Shown: positions 47,368 through 56,948 of the stretch, one piece after another
How the letters are laid out: each line of letters starts with the position of its first letter
Position numbering within the stretch: the first letter of the stretch is position 1
Assembly: GCF_000739065.1 (NCBI RefSeq)
Contig: NZ_CP009149.1
Span: 1,178,001 to 1,242,000, forward strand
Direction: 5' to 3'
Source of the DNA: Methanocaldococcus bathoardescens
Lineage (GTDB): Archaea > AGJL01 > Methanococci > Methanococcales > Methanocaldococcaceae
Length of the DNA: 64,000 nt
Notes under the pieces: model-generated
The model's database searches: none
What the model saw: only the letters and a program-made list of their open reading frames with translations
What the model was told of the DNA's origin: nothing
Translations under genes and position numbers: made by a program

Positions 47368-48324
47368 TTATACAAATTTGTAGAACTTTCCTGTGTAGCC
47401 AAGACTTTTTAAAAATTCAATGTCTTCTTTATTCAATTCATATTTTTTTGTTGGAGGGATTTCCTTTCCATCCCTTGCATATATAATTCCACCTTTCTTT
47501 TTAGCTCCTAAATATTTTCCAGCATTTCCATCAACGACTATTATTCCTTTTTTCATTTCAAAACCAGTAAAGTCATTAGTATTTCCGTTAATTATAACAG
47601 TTCCTCCATTTAAAACAGCTCCGGTATTTTTTCCAGCGTTCCCATTAACAATAACTTTTCCCTTTTTCATTAAAATTCCAGTGGATAAATCAACATCTCC
47701 ATTAACTATAATTGTTTTATCTTCATTTAATCTTGCTCCAATAGTGTCTCTTTTTATTTTATCATTAATCTCCAAAACTCCTTTATTTTTATCAAATTTA
47801 TTTGGCTTTAAGAGCTTTTCATCTCTGTATCTATATTCAACAAACTCTGTTATGGATATGAATTTTCTATAGCCCTTAATATCACTCTCAACTTCAATAA
47901 CATTTCCCATTGGCTCTTTTATCTTATTTTTTTCATTAATATAAACGGTTCCAGACAACATGCTTATTCCAAATCTTGTATCAACATCACCATCTACTAT
48001 AACTGTTCCTACTTTTATTCTTCCCCCACTTCCACCAAAATATTTTAAATCAACACCCATTGAAGAGCAAAATCTCTTTCCAACATTTCCTTTTATATAA
48101 ACTATCCCGCCATTTTTCAAATGCTCTACAAGGGTTTTGAAGGAAATGTTTTCTTTTATTTTAGTTTCTGGATTAAAATTACTTTGCCATATAAAGTTGT
48201 AAGTGAAGTCACATAAACAATCTACTGGTTTATTTAATTCCAATGTTAAAATTTTATCTTTATTCTCATCTAAGAATTCATCCAATTTCTTTTTATTGGA
48301 TTTTTTAAAGATATTGAATAGCAT
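47368..48324 (-). CDS. GXGXG (FwdC/glutamate synthase alpha-like) beta-helix protein
   Basis: A 318-residue protein whose middle and end consist of repeated beta-helix turns: [100 protein letters not shown]. This GXGXG pattern occurs in formylmethanofuran dehydrogenase subunit C and the glutamate synthase C-terminal domain. It lacks catalytic partners here; role unknown. The start is ATG 48324 with GGTGGGG upstream. Confidence 0.75.
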   Translation of the reverse strand: MLFNIFKKSNKKKLDEFLDENKDKILTLELNKPVDCLCDFTYNFIWQSNFNPETKIKENISFKTLVEHLKNGGIVYIKGNVGKRFCSSMGVDLKYFGGSGGRIKVGTVIVDGDVDTRFGISMLSGTVYINEKNKIKEPMGNVIEVESDIKGYRKFISITEFVEYRYRDEKLLKPNKFDKNKGVLEINDKIKRDTIGARLNEDKTIIVNGDVDLSTGILMKKGKVIVNGNAGKNTGAVLNGGTVIINGNTNDFTGFEMKKGIIVVDGNAGKYLGAKKKGGIIYARDGKEIPPTKKYELNKEDIEFLKSLGYTGKFYKFV

Positions 48325-48458
48325 AAACCCCACCAAAATTTTATTTGTTCAATTTTATTTTTTGTTTTAAATTGTTATTTAAGGTTTTTATATTTGTAAA
48401 TTTAAATTTATAAATATAAGATTCAAAAATAAAAAAATAAAAAAGAGAAAAAATTAAT

Positions 48459-48701
48459 TTATTCTTCTTTTAATAATCCAGCAGCATCTAAAGCTAATTT
48501 AACCTCTTCTGTTGAAGCTCCTTTTGGAATATCAACTTTTTTCTCTGTTGGTTCTAAGTGTTTTATGTTGCATCTTCTTCTCTTAACTAATCCATCAACT
48601 ATAACGAAGTTTTTATCTAAGATATCTACGATAACACAAACTTTTCCTGCTTCTCTTCCTGCTGTTTTTATACAAACTCTTCCTACTTCAATAGCTGGCA
48701 T
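48459..48701 (-). CDS. rpl14e: 50S ribosomal protein L14e
   Basis: An 80-residue archaeal L14e with an SH3-like KOW fold: [20 protein letters not shown], then [15 protein letters not shown] and [26 protein letters not shown] is the ribosome binding site. It lies downstream of cmk and rpl34e on one strand, a conserved archaeal arrangement as I recall. Confidence 0.95.
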   Translation of the reverse strand: MPAIEVGRVCIKTAGREAGKVCVIVDILDKNFVIVDGLVKRRRCNIKHLEPTEKKVDIPKGASTEEVKLALDAAGLLKEE

Positions 48702-48722
48702 TTACCTCACCTCATTTTTGTT

Positions 48723-48820
48723 GTTGTGACTCTCGCGAATCACAACTCATCCTCCAATGAGGGAGGTTTAATATTGCCTACCTCTTTAAATTATCAATGG
48801 CAGAGGAGACAATATTAAAC
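48723..48820. repeat. Palindromes between cmk and rpl14e
   Basis: A hairpin with 7-bp arms GTTGTGA/TCACAAC lies at 48723-48746, and a second, CCTCC/GGAGG, at about 48751-48766. GTTTAATATTG (48766-48776), just outside the cmk stop, is the inverse of CAATATTAAAC (48810-48820) inside the cmk coding end. This is similar to the arrangement at tsr3. The stems could stabilise or process the cmk-rpl14e mRNA. Confidence 0.5.
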
Positions 48821-49314
48821 ACTCCCTCCACATCCCATTTTGAAGTGTCAATAACCAAATCGTAAATGGATAAGTCATCTAAATCTATATTATAAATTTC
48901 TTTATATCTTTTTTTCTCACTTGCTTCTCTTTCAACCATCTTTTTTAAAGCAATTTCTTTATCTACACTTTCTCTTTTACTTATTCTTTCAGCTCTAACT
49001 TCAAGGGGGGCTTTAAACCAGATTGTTAAATCTGGCTTAATTCCATTTTTTAAAAGCATCCAGGCGGCTAATCTACCTTCTAACACAACATTTCCTTGCT
49101 TTGCTATCTCTACTTGCCTTCTATCTATCTCTTCATCGACTTCTTTATGCTGTTCTGCATACTTGCTGAATTCCTGTAAATCCATCCCCATCTCTTTTGC
49201 CATCTCTCTAAATATGAATCCTGCACATACGTGTCTTAAGTTATATTTCTCTGCTATCATCTTTGCAATTGTTGTAGTCCCTGTCCCTGGTAGCCCCCCA
49301 ATGGTGATTATCAT
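48778..49314 (-). CDS. cmk: Cytidylate kinase (archaeal type)
   Basis: A 178-residue kinase converting CMP/dCMP to the diphosphate. P-loop [20 protein letters not shown]-binding region [29 protein letters not shown] and the lid [13 protein letters not shown] are visible. It is shorter than bacterial Cmk, as typical in archaea. GGGTGAATAG precedes the ATG. It sits between rpl34e and rpl14e. Confidence 0.93.
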   Translation of the reverse strand: MIITIGGLPGTGTTTIAKMIAEKYNLRHVCAGFIFREMAKEMGMDLQEFSKYAEQHKEVDEEIDRRQVEIAKQGNVVLEGRLAAWMLLKNGIKPDLTIWFKAPLEVRAERISKRESVDKEIALKKMVEREASEKKRYKEIYNIDLDDLSIYDLVIDTSKWDVEGVFNIVSSAIDNLKR

Positions 49315-49378
49315 CTATTCACCCATCCAAAATGGATTAACCATTATGCAATCTTTTGTTATATAAACTTTATTGAAA

Positions 49379-49651
49379 TTACTTCAAGTTCCTTGCTTTT
49401 TGAATCATTAATCTCTTTAAGCATCTTGGGCATAAGTAGCCTCCATAAGGTCTCTCAGGTCTTCTCTGTGATTTTGGTAATTTTCTAATCTCAACAGGTC
49501 TTCCTCTTGGAACTCCGTGTAATTCAGCTCCACATACAGCACATTTTGCCTTGTTTGGTTTTCTTCTCTTATAATGGATAACGATTCTTCCTCCTGGGGT
49601 TCTTCTGTATATCCTTCTATATGACCTTGACCTGTATCTTGGTGCTGGCAT
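49379..49651 (-). CDS. rpl34e: 50S ribosomal protein L34e
   Basis: A 90-residue basic protein: [20 protein letters not shown], a zinc ribbon with [16 protein letters not shown] and CPRCLKRLM, and the end IQKARNLK. It is a typical archaeal L34e. GGTGAGCTAAAC precedes the ATG. First gene of the rpl34e-cmk-rpl14e cluster. Confidence 0.95.
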   Translation of the reverse strand: MPAPRYRSRSYRRIYRRTPGGRIVIHYKRRKPNKAKCAVCGAELHGVPRGRPVEIRKLPKSQRRPERPYGGYLCPRCLKRLMIQKARNLK

Positions 49652-49817
49652 GTTTAGCTCACCTTTTAATATTGAATTTTGATAGTATTAGAATTAGCTG
49701 TTTTATTATTAACAAAAAATCGTAGTATATTTTTAAATGTTTTTTAATTTGCCATTAAAAATTTAATATCATTATACCATAAGAATTACTATTTAAAACT
49801 TTTGGTTGGTGAGCTTT

Positions 49818-50726
49818 ATGTTGAAAACAAAAATCTGTGGAATAGAGTTCAAAAACCCTGTTTTTTTAGCAAGCGGGATAATGGGAGAGACAGGAAGTGC
49901 ATTAAAAAGAATTGCCAAAGGAGGAGCTGGAGCTGTAACAACAAAATCTATAGGGTTGGAGCCGAATCCTGGACATAAAAATCCAACTATTGTAGAGGTT
50001 TATGGGGGCTTTTTAAATGCTATGGGGCTACCAAATCCTGGAGTTGATGAGTATTTAGAAGAAATAAAGAAGGTTAGAGATGAATTAAATAGAATGAATG
50101 TTAAAATTATTGGCTCAGTTTATGGAAAGAATGAGGAGGAGTTTGCTGAAGTAGCTAAAAAGATGGAGAAATATGTTGATATTATAGAGCTCAACATCTC
50201 TTGCCCTCATGCTAAAGGATATGGAGCTACAATAGGACAAAATCCAGATTTATCTTATAATGTTTGTAGGGCAGTTAAAAAGACAGTTAATATCCCAGTT
50301 TTTGCTAAATTAACACCAAATGTTACAAATATTGTTGAAATAGCCCAAGCAGTAGTAGATGCTGGAGTAGACGGACTTGTGGCTATAAATACAGTTAGGG
50401 GAATGGCTATAGATATTAAAGCAAAAAAGCCAATTTTGGGAAATAAATTTGGTGGTTTAAGTGGGAGAGCAATAAAGCCAATAGGTATAAAAGTTGTTTG
50501 GGATTTGTATGAGAATTTTGATGTACCAATCATTGGTGTTGGAGGAATAATGACTGGAGAGGATGCTATTGAATATATGATGGCTGGAGCTTCAGCTGTT
50601 CAAATAGGAAGTGGAGTTTATTATAGAGGATATGATATATTCAAAAAAGTTTGTGATGAGATAATAAACTTTCTAAAAGAGGAAAACTTAACATTGGAAG
50701 AGATTATTGGAATAGCTCATGAATAA
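49818..50726 (+). CDS. pyrD: Dihydroorotate dehydrogenase (class 1B)
   Basis: A 302-residue FMN barrel oxidising dihydroorotate to orotate in pyrimidine synthesis. FKNPVFLASGIMGETGS, FLNAMGLPNPGV, the active-site cysteine in IIELNISCPHAKGYG, FAKLTPNVTNI, and VGGIMTGEDAIEYMMAGASAVQIGS are all present. Class 1B enzymes pair with PyrK, which is not in the window. The start is ATG 49818 after GGTGAG, not the in-frame TTG at 49806. Confidence 0.95.
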   Translation: MLKTKICGIEFKNPVFLASGIMGETGSALKRIAKGGAGAVTTKSIGLEPNPGHKNPTIVEVYGGFLNAMGLPNPGVDEYLEEIKKVRDELNRMNVKIIGSVYGKNEEEFAEVAKKMEKYVDIIELNISCPHAKGYGATIGQNPDLSYNVCRAVKKTVNIPVFAKLTPNVTNIVEIAQAVVDAGVDGLVAINTVRGMAIDIKAKKPILGNKFGGLSGRAIKPIGIKVVWDLYENFDVPIIGVGGIMTGEDAIEYMMAGASAVQIGSGVYYRGYDIFKKVCDEIINFLKEENLTLEEIIGIAHE

Positions 50727-50744
50727 ATTTTTAATTTTTTATTT

Positions 50745-51329
50745 TTATTCTTCTTTTTCTTCAAATTCTTCTATACACTCATCACATAAGTATCTTCCTT
50801 GATACAATCTGACTCTCCCTTGATAGCCACAGTTTTCACATAACCCATTTATATACTCTTCCCTAAATTCATCAGTATCTAATGAAATAACTTCTCTCTC
50901 TTCTGGTTTTATTGATGCATATTCTGCAACTATCTCTAACAACTCTGGAGAAACTTTAACTATATCACTTTGGGTAACTATTCCCACTAATTCTCCGTCT
51001 TTTACAACTGGCAATCTTTTAATTCCATGAGTTGCCATTATCTTTGCAGCTTCAGTAATTGAAGCATTTTGAGGGATTGTAATTATCTTTTTACTCATCA
51101 CTTCCTCAGCCAATACATCCTTTGGCTTTAAATTTTTTGAAACTACCCTTTTTACAATATCTCTCTCTGTTACAATACCAACTGGTTTATTGTTTTCTAC
51201 AATAACAACAGCACCTATATTCTTTTCTGTCATTATATTGGCTATGTCATAGATTGACATATCTTTTGTAGCTGTAATTACAGGAAAACTCATAACCTCT
51301 GAAACAGGAATATCACATGCGATTTTCAT
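50745..51329 (-). CDS. CBS-domain pair protein with C-terminal zinc ribbon
   Basis: A 194-residue protein with two CBS motifs: PVITATKDMSIYDIANIMTE with GIVTERDIVKRV, and KIITIPQNASITEAAKIMAT with GIVTQSDIVKV. A short C-terminal ribbon (CENCGYQGRVRLYQGRYLC, then DEC) is added. CBS pairs bind adenosine ligands; the ribbon suggests nucleic acid or protein contact. The start is ATG 51329 after GGTGGGG. It converges with pyrD. Confidence 0.85.
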   Translation of the reverse strand: MKIACDIPVSEVMSFPVITATKDMSIYDIANIMTEKNIGAVVIVENNKPVGIVTERDIVKRVVSKNLKPKDVLAEEVMSKKIITIPQNASITEAAKIMATHGIKRLPVVKDGELVGIVTQSDIVKVSPELLEIVAEYASIKPEEREVISLDTDEFREEYINGLCENCGYQGRVRLYQGRYLCDECIEEFEEKEE

Positions 51330-51368
51330 ACTCCCCACCCATAAACCTATCTAACAAATAACTCAATA

Positions 51369-51935
51369 TTATAATTTATATACTTTATTATATTCTTTTA
51401 GATATTCCAAAATTTCTTTATGAATCTCATTTATTGACTTTTTTGTTGTATCAATAACTATAAAGTTGTATTCTTCAGCCAACTCTAAATATTTGTTTTG
51501 CACCTTCTCTAAAAAATCCTTTTTTTCAAATATGTCTTTTGTTTTAACTCTTTTTAATGCTGTCTCAATATCAACAATTAGCAAAAAAACAACATCTGGT
51601 TTTAAAGCATACCTATTTATTGATTTTATAAAGTCTTCATCAACTCCTGCAATGCTTTGATATGCTATTGAAGAATACAAATACCTATCACAAACAACAT
51701 CTCTTCTTTTTAGCTCTTCTTTTATTAATTTAGTGTGCTCTACTCTATCAGCTGCAAATAATAAAGCTAAGGTTTTATCATCTACTTTTATTTTTCCAGA
51801 TAATATTTCTCTTATTAACTTCCCTACCGAACTGTTTGATGGCTCACAAGTCCAAAATGCATTTAATTTTTTGGCTAAAAGTCCTGACTGAGTTGTTTTC
51901 CCACTACCATCTATACCTTCAAACACAATAAACAT
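51369..51935 (-). CDS. tmk: Thymidylate kinase
   Basis: A 188-residue kinase for dTMP. The P-loop FIVFEGIDGSGKTTQSGLLA, DRYLYSSIAYQ (the DR[YF] motif) and VVFLLIVDIETALKR are present. GGTGAGCGAG is the ribosome binding site for ATG 51935; the longer reading frame to 52019 overlaps the divergent gene and has no support. From memory the M. jannaschii homologue is not beside pyrD/CBS, so a rearrangement may lie between 51330 and 51369. Confidence 0.93.
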   Translation of the reverse strand: MFIVFEGIDGSGKTTQSGLLAKKLNAFWTCEPSNSSVGKLIREILSGKIKVDDKTLALLFAADRVEHTKLIKEELKRRDVVCDRYLYSSIAYQSIAGVDEDFIKSINRYALKPDVVFLLIVDIETALKRVKTKDIFEKKDFLEKVQNKYLELAEEYNFIVIDTTKKSINEIHKEILEYLKEYNKVYKL

Positions 51936-52010
51936 CTCGCTCACCAAAATGTATAAATAAGATTTATCATTATTAATCATTACAAATACCTTTATAAATT
52001 GGTGATGTTT

Positions 52011-52280
52011 ATGGAACAATTTATTGGGATTGTCAAGGATATTCTTGTTTTTATTGCTTCATTTGGTATTTTATTAGCTTCTTATAGGTTATGGATAGAG
52101 AAAGATAGAAAAAACATCATTTATGCAAGAATCCATATCTTAGGAGTTATTGACTGTGCATGCTTTTTAATTTTTATAGCTTTGGGAGAACCTCTTTTAG
52201 CATTTGTTTATTTAATTTTAGCTCCATTCTTAGCTCATGCAATTGCAAATGCTGCATATAATGATAAGTTGTCTGAATAA
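52011..52280 (+). CDS. MnhG/EhbB-like small antiporter or hydrogenase membrane subunit
   Basis: An 89-residue protein with three helices and the MnhG/PhaG pattern: SFGILLASYRLWIEKDRKNIIYARIHILGVIDCACFLIF, then GEPLLAFVYLILAPFLAHAIANAAY. In methanogens such proteins are subunits of energy-converting hydrogenases or monovalent-cation antiporters, and the other subunits are often scattered. It is isolated here. The start is ATG 52011 behind GGTGAT. Confidence 0.75.
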   Translation: MEQFIGIVKDILVFIASFGILLASYRLWIEKDRKNIIYARIHILGVIDCACFLIFIALGEPLLAFVYLILAPFLAHAIANAAYNDKLSE

Positions 52281-52311
52281 ATAAAAATTAATAGTGATAA
52301 TGGGAAAATAG

Positions 52312-53541
52312 TTAAAACTCTCTTTCAGTTGAAAACTCAAACTCTTCTTCTCCAAACAATTTTCTAACCATCCAGTCAGCATCAAACTCAATTAAATCTG
52401 AGTATCTTTGCCCAACCCCTAAATATAGAATTGGTTTTCCAATTGCATAACCTATTGAAAGAGCTGCCCCTCCTTTAGCATCGGCATCTACTTTTGTTAA
52501 GATAATTCCATCGATATTTACTGCATTGTTGAATTCCTCTGCTTGATATACAGCATCATTCCCAGTTAAAGCATCTCCAACAAATATAACCAAATCTGGC
52601 TTTGTTACTCTAACCACTTTTTTAATTTCTTCCATTAAGTTGGTGTTTGTTGCCTGTCTTCCTGCTGTATCAGCCAAAACAACATCAATTCCTCTTGCTT
52701 TAGCATGCTGTATAGCATCGTAAATAACTGCCGCAGAATCAGCTCCCTGCTTATGCTTAATAACTTTAACTCCAACATTTTTAGCATGCTGTTCTAATTG
52801 CTCAATAGCTCCAGCTCTGAAAGTGTCTCCTGCAGCTAATACAACACTATATCCCTTTTGCTTTAATTTATATGCTAATTTAGCTATGGTCGTGGTTTTT
52901 CCAGTTCCATTGATTCCAACAAATACAATAACTGTTGGTTTTCCTTCTGCCTTATTCTTTTTGATTATCTCTTCAATATCAATTTTTTCCTGGGATAGGA
53001 TATTTTTTATAGCATTTTTTACAGCATTTATTGTAATTTCCTCTACATTATCATTGGGGGATATTTTTCTTCCAACTAATTCGTTTTTGATATTCTCAAT
53101 TAACTTTTCTACGACTTCTAATGCAACATCTGCCTCTAAAAGCTCTATTTCTAACTCTTCTAACACATCTTCTATATCTTCCTCTAAGATGACAACTTCT
53201 TTTTTAAGAACTTTCTTAATAGCCCTTGTTAAACCAAATCTATCAAAGAAACTTATTTTTTTCTTTTCTGTTTCTTCTTTAATTTCTTTAACTTCTTCTT
53301 TATCTTCTTCTACTTTTTTAGGAATTTCTGTTTTTACAATTTCAGTTTTTTTAATTTCTGGTTCTGTTTTTTCTTTTTTTATTTCTTCTTTTTTAGATTC
53401 TCTTCTAAATAAATTTGTTAGAGAAATTTTTGGTTTTTCTTTCTTTTCTTCTTTAACTTCTTCAGCTTCTCCTTTATTGTAGATTTTTTCAGTAATTTTT
53501 GATGCTGTTTTCAAAAGTTTTTCTTTTAATTTTCCAAACAT
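52312..53541 (-). CDS. ftsY: Signal recognition particle receptor FtsY
   Basis: A 409-residue SRP GTPase. A highly charged Lys/Glu-rich A domain of about 105 residues precedes the N domain ([20 protein letters not shown]), then G motifs [16 protein letters not shown] (G1), [26 protein letters not shown] (G3) and [16 protein letters not shown] (G4). It docks ribosome-SRP complexes at the membrane. The start is ATG 53541 after GGAGGG; the upstream ATG at 53577 lacks a site. Confidence 0.95.
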   Translation of the reverse strand: MFGKLKEKLLKTASKITEKIYNKGEAEEVKEEKKEKPKISLTNLFRRESKKEEIKKEKTEPEIKKTEIVKTEIPKKVEEDKEEVKEIKEETEKKKISFFDRFGLTRAIKKVLKKEVVILEEDIEDVLEELEIELLEADVALEVVEKLIENIKNELVGRKISPNDNVEEITINAVKNAIKNILSQEKIDIEEIIKKNKAEGKPTVIVFVGINGTGKTTTIAKLAYKLKQKGYSVVLAAGDTFRAGAIEQLEQHAKNVGVKVIKHKQGADSAAVIYDAIQHAKARGIDVVLADTAGRQATNTNLMEEIKKVVRVTKPDLVIFVGDALTGNDAVYQAEEFNNAVNIDGIILTKVDADAKGGAALSIGYAIGKPILYLGVGQRYSDLIEFDADWMVRKLFGEEEFEFSTEREF

Positions 53542-53672
53542 TAGTAATCCCTCCATAACAATATACGAAATAAACATTTTTTGTTAATCTGGATTTTTAA
53601 TATTAAATCTTATATAAACCTAGTTACAAAATATTAATATATTTTTTTATTGATTTATTTTTAGGTGGAAAT

Positions 53673-54302
53673 ATGGAATGTATTTTAAAACGAGAAAAGA
53701 TTAAAGAATTAATTAAAAATGGTAAGATAGATAATGCCTTACAAATCATTGAAGAAGACCCTTCATCATTAGAGGAAATATATAGTTTTTTACATTGTAA
53801 TGATAATCAGTTGAAGATTAACTGTTTAGCAGTTTTAAGAAATTTGTATCTAAAAGGGAAAATACAAATAACTACATTAATTGAACGTTTAGAAAATGTA
53901 TTTTCAGAAAACGATAAAGAGATAATTTCAGACGCTTTCTTATTTTTTAAAGAAATTTCTGAAGTATATGAAGAAGAGATATTGAAAATGGAAGAGTTAA
54001 AATCTAAAAAAGAAGATGATTGTAATAATGAAGAGGATAGAAATGACCTACCCAACACGAAACGAGATAAAATAATAATATTTGATATTTTGAAAGTAAT
54101 AGAAAAAAATGAAGAACTAAAAAAGACACAAATAATGTATGCTGCAAATTTAGATTGGAAAACATTTAATAGGTATATTACTTATTTATTAAATAATAAA
54201 TTTATTAAAAAAACAGATGGGACTTATATATTAACACCTAAAGGTAAGTTATTGTTAGGGAAAATTAGAGAAGTATTTGAACTAATTTATCCAGATAAAT
54301 AA
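53673..54302 (+). CDS. Helical-repeat/winged-helix regulator (HTH_45 type)
   Basis: A 209-residue two-domain protein. Residues 1-115 are helical and HEAT-like (NALQIIEEDPSSLEEIYSFL, then LKINCLAVLRNLYLKGKIQI). After a charged linker, residues 128-205 form a winged helix of the Sso10a/HTH_45 type (KTQIMYAANLDWKTFNRYIT, LNNKFIKKTDGTYILTPKGK). The same two domains recur as separate genes at 56281 and 56595, so this is probably the regulator of the envelope genes that follow. GGTGGAAAT is the ribosome binding site. Confidence 0.65.
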   Translation: MECILKREKIKELIKNGKIDNALQIIEEDPSSLEEIYSFLHCNDNQLKINCLAVLRNLYLKGKIQITTLIERLENVFSENDKEIISDAFLFFKEISEVYEEEILKMEELKSKKEDDCNNEEDRNDLPNTKRDKIIIFDILKVIEKNEELKKTQIMYAANLDWKTFNRYITYLLNNKFIKKTDGTYILTPKGKLLLGKIREVFELIYPDK

Positions 54303-54405
54303 ATGTATAGTTGGATACATTATTTGTATCTTTTTTTACTTTTTGTGGAAAATTTAAAATTTATGGATAAAACCCATGTTTTTTCTATATGCTTTACGTT
54401 CATAA

Positions 54406-54433
54406 ACTATATTAACAAAATACACAATATAGT
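54406..54433. promoter_or_regulatory. Inverted repeat, candidate operator or promoter of the envelope gene
   Basis: ACTATATT (54406-54413) and AATATAGT (54426-54433) are perfect inverted 8-mers separated by 12 bases, 160 bases before the secreted protein gene and just after the winged-helix gene. A G-rich run, GTGGGGAGGGGTGG (54446-54459), follows and looks like ribosome binding sites with no sizeable frame behind them. The rest of 54303-54593 is AT-rich leader with no gene that I can see. Confidence 0.45.
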
Positions 54434-54593
54434 ATAATCACAAATGTGGGGAGGGGTGGTAAAAGAGTAGAATTCAACAATACACATACTAAATTGCTAA
54501 ATCTACTTGATTAGTTTAATTAGTAGGGCTTTAAAATATTAAGTATAATTTTTAGTTGATGCAATATTTTCAATTATAACGGGGTGTTTAAAA

Positions 54594-55649
54594 ATGAAAA
54601 ATGCTAAAAGATATGTACTGTCTTTGTTACTCTCTATAATCATGGGAGTTGCGGTAATGGGCTCTGCATTTGCTCATTCAGGTTATGGAACAGGATATAC
54701 CGAAGGGTATAATACCTGTGTAACTGTATGTAATTACCCTCCTGAAATTGACTGCAATAGTTACGAACTTAAAATAACAACTCTACAAGGATGGAAAGTA
54801 TATGAATACAAGAATACAACCGGAGTAACTCCTAAGCTTCTAAGAAGTGATGCTTTAATGGCTTATGCATACACTGGAGAGGGAGTAACTTTCTATATAA
54901 ATGTTAGCGACCCTAACGGAGTGCAAGATTTACAAGCAATGGGTGCTGGAGTAGATTTCTTATTAGTTCCACAGGGAGGAAATCCTAAAAATCCAACATA
55001 CACAATCCCAGCAGGATTTGACCCATCAACAACTACTTCAACAGGCGCAACATTCTACGCACAATGGACAGTCCCTGCAGGAGCATACGGATGCTTCGAT
55101 GTCTATGTTAAAGCAAGAGACGGAAAACATGGACATGGACATGGAAAATGCACGAGACCGGTATTAAAGGGTAAAATATTCTTAAACCCAATGGTTGGAA
55201 TAGAGATTACAAAAGATAACGATAGATTTGAACCAAAAAATAACGATGGAAATGCAAATTATGCTCAATTTACTGGATTATGTTTCGGTAAGACAACTCC
55301 AGGAGCTACTAATGTCTCTGCAAAAGAGAATGTTGTAACAATCCACAATATCGACCCAGACAATGTAGGAACTCAGATGGCAGTATTCGTTTCAGCAACC
55401 TCAATGACACAGTCAAAAGGAACTGGAATAATTCCAGCAGAAAATATTAAAGCACATGTTATAAAGGCAAACAACGTAGCACAGAGCTACAGTGTTCACT
55501 TACAAAACAATGCCAGAGTATTATTATGGCAACCACTCAAACCATGCGACACAAATGCTTTAGAGGTTAATTTCACACTCGATGTCCCAACACCATTGCC
55601 AAGCGGTCACTACAAAGGTTCAATTGCATTCTATGGACTTGGACTCTAA
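54594..55649 (+). CDS. Secreted two-domain envelope protein
   Basis: A 351-residue protein with a clear signal peptide (LSLLLSIIMGVAVMGSAFA, predicted cut near residue 28) and no C-terminal anchor. The first part contains an Ig-like unit (VTFYINVSDPNGVQDLQ, then YGCFDVYVKARDGKHGHGHG with a His/Gly run). The second has VVTIHNIDPDNVGTQMAVFV and ends LPSGHYKGSIAFYGLGL. Nine cysteines are spread over both parts, excluding the signal peptide. Codons often end in C (ttc, tac, gac), unlike most neighbours, as in highly expressed genes. I do not recognise a family; a surface layer, sheath or pilus component is possible. Confidence 0.6.
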   Translation: MKNAKRYVLSLLLSIIMGVAVMGSAFAHSGYGTGYTEGYNTCVTVCNYPPEIDCNSYELKITTLQGWKVYEYKNTTGVTPKLLRSDALMAYAYTGEGVTFYINVSDPNGVQDLQAMGAGVDFLLVPQGGNPKNPTYTIPAGFDPSTTTSTGATFYAQWTVPAGAYGCFDVYVKARDGKHGHGHGKCTRPVLKGKIFLNPMVGIEITKDNDRFEPKNNDGNANYAQFTGLCFGKTTPGATNVSAKENVVTIHNIDPDNVGTQMAVFVSATSMTQSKGTGIIPAENIKAHVIKANNVAQSYSVHLQNNARVLLWQPLKPCDTNALEVNFTLDVPTPLPSGHYKGSIAFYGLGL

Positions 55650-55700
55650 ATCCCCAAATTTTTAATTTTTTTAAATTTTTAGATATTATGGTGATTACTT

Positions 55701-56237
55701 ATGAAAAATTTTTCTGTAATTTCTGGTTTATTAGCAATTATATTTATTACTTTAGCTATTTCACAAGTTAATGGTTTAAGTGGGGCTATAACTCCACCAA
55801 AAATTGATATTATGGCTAATGCAAGTAATGGATTTCCTCAGGATGTAAATAGTATCATTTATATAAAAAATCCTAATGACTTTCCAGTTAGGGTAGAAAT
55901 CCTTACAACTGGTGATTTAAATAATTCTGAAAAAGTAGAAGTTAAAATTAATGAAAATAACTTCACATTAAAACCAGGAAGAACTGTTAGAGTAAATATT
56001 ACGTTTACTGTAAAAGAAAATGACAAATATGAAGGAAATATTTTAACAAAAATTAGTCCATTGGATTATGGAGATAATAAAGAAGGTGTAAGTCTAAAAG
56101 CGAGTGTAGTTTTACCTACAAAAGTTGCGATAATGGTAGTTGATAGTGAAAATTATATAAAAAAAATGGCAATTACTGCAGTTTTAATTATGAGTATGTT
56201 GGGAATGGGAATCATGCTTATTAGAAAGTATATTTAA
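55701..56237 (+). CDS. Membrane-anchored Ig-like envelope protein
   Basis: A 178-residue protein with a signal peptide (SGLLAIIFITLAISQVNG), a beta-sandwich domain with the pattern of pilus-chaperone-like/COG1470 Ig domains (NSIIYIKNPNDFPVRVEI, FTLKPGRTVRVNITFTV), and a C-terminal helix (MAITAVLIMSMLGMGIMLI) ending RKYI. The domain should be outside, with a short cytoplasmic tail. It is 51 bases after the secreted protein gene and could anchor or chaperone that protein. GGTGATTACTT is the ribosome binding site. Confidence 0.6.
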   Translation: MKNFSVISGLLAIIFITLAISQVNGLSGAITPPKIDIMANASNGFPQDVNSIIYIKNPNDFPVRVEILTTGDLNNSEKVEVKINENNFTLKPGRTVRVNITFTVKENDKYEGNILTKISPLDYGDNKEGVSLKASVVLPTKVAIMVVDSENYIKKMAITAVLIMSMLGMGIMLIRKYI

Positions 56238-56280
56238 TTTGAATTTCTTTTAAAAGCTATTTGGTGTTTAAAGTGGTAGT

Positions 56281-56571
56281 ATGAAAATTCTTCCAACTCT
56301 TTCAAATAACAAAAATAAAAGATATAAGAGGTCCCCATTTGAAGTGATTTTTGAAATATTGCATACCATTAAAGAGGGGGAGCAAATAAAGACAAGGATT
56401 ATGTATGCTGCAAACTTGGATTGGAGAAATTTCTCAAGATATATGGATTTTTTAATTGATAAGGAGTTTATTAAAAAGAATAAAGATGACAAATTTGAAC
56501 TTACAGAGCTGGGGAAAAAGCTATATTTTTATTTATGTGAGTTGTTTGAGATTATAAACTGTAAACCTTAA
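56281..56571 (+). CDS. Winged-helix protein (HTH_45 type), stand-alone
   Basis: A 96-residue protein matching the C-terminal domain of the 53673 protein: EQIKTRIMYAANLDWRNFSR, YMDFLIDKEFIKKNKDDKFE, LTELGKKLYFYL. It should be a dimeric DNA-binding protein of the Sso10a/HTH_45 group. A basic N-terminus (NNKNKRYKRS) precedes the fold. GTGG upstream of ATG 56281. It follows the anchored envelope gene by 43 bases and precedes a helical-domain gene. Confidence 0.7.
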   Translation: MKILPTLSNNKNKRYKRSPFEVIFEILHTIKEGEQIKTRIMYAANLDWRNFSRYMDFLIDKEFIKKNKDDKFELTELGKKLYFYLCELFEIINCKP

Positions 56572-56594
56572 ATCTCAAATTGTGAGGGATAGAT

Positions 56595-56948
56595 ATGAAA
56601 AAATTTGGAATACTTTTATTTTCAGACATTGTTAAAGAATGCATGAATGGAGATGAATTTGCAAGAGAAATTATTGAAGATTTGCTTAATTTTTTAATAA
56701 AATTACGGATTTGGAGATGGAAATATTTGTTATCACAAAATCAAAAAAATGAAATTCAAATGTCAGAGTTGTTACCACTAATAAAAGAAGAGAAAGAAGA
56801 AATTGACAGATTATTTTCGTTCCTATATAATACAGATATCTCTGTTGAGAATAGAATTGAAATTCTAATGTTATTAAAAGAATTTGTGAAAGAGGAAATT
56901 AAATGGATTTTAATGGATGCTAACCAGGTTAATCTTGTAAGAAAATAA
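56595..56948 (+). CDS. Small helical protein related to the N-terminal domain of the upstream regulator
   Basis: A 117-residue all-helical protein. The segment RLFSFLYNTDISVENRIEIL followed by MLLKEFVKEEI parallels IYSFLHCNDNQLKINCLAVL plus RNLYLKGKI in the 53673 protein, so it looks like the detached helical partner of the 96-residue winged helix. GTGAGGGATAG precedes the ATG. Together, genes 56281 and 56595 resemble a split version of the 53673 protein. Function unknown. Confidence 0.55.
   Translation: MKKFGILLFSDIVKECMNGDEFAREIIEDLLNFLIKLRIWRWKYLLSQNQKNEIQMSELLPLIKEEKEEIDRLFSFLYNTDISVENRIEILMLLKEFVKEEIKWILMDANQVNLVRK

Noticed and set aside
52823-53482. 219-codon plus-strand frame opposite ftsY
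   Set aside because: It is antisense to the charged FtsY A/N domains, with Ser/Phe-rich low-complexity translation and no ribosome binding site.
53541-53577. Upstream ATG start for FtsY (and similar longer frames for hmgA, flpA, rpl40e, tmk)
   Set aside because: In each case a GGTGA or GGAGG site sits just before the internal start, while the longer frame crosses that site and has none of its own.
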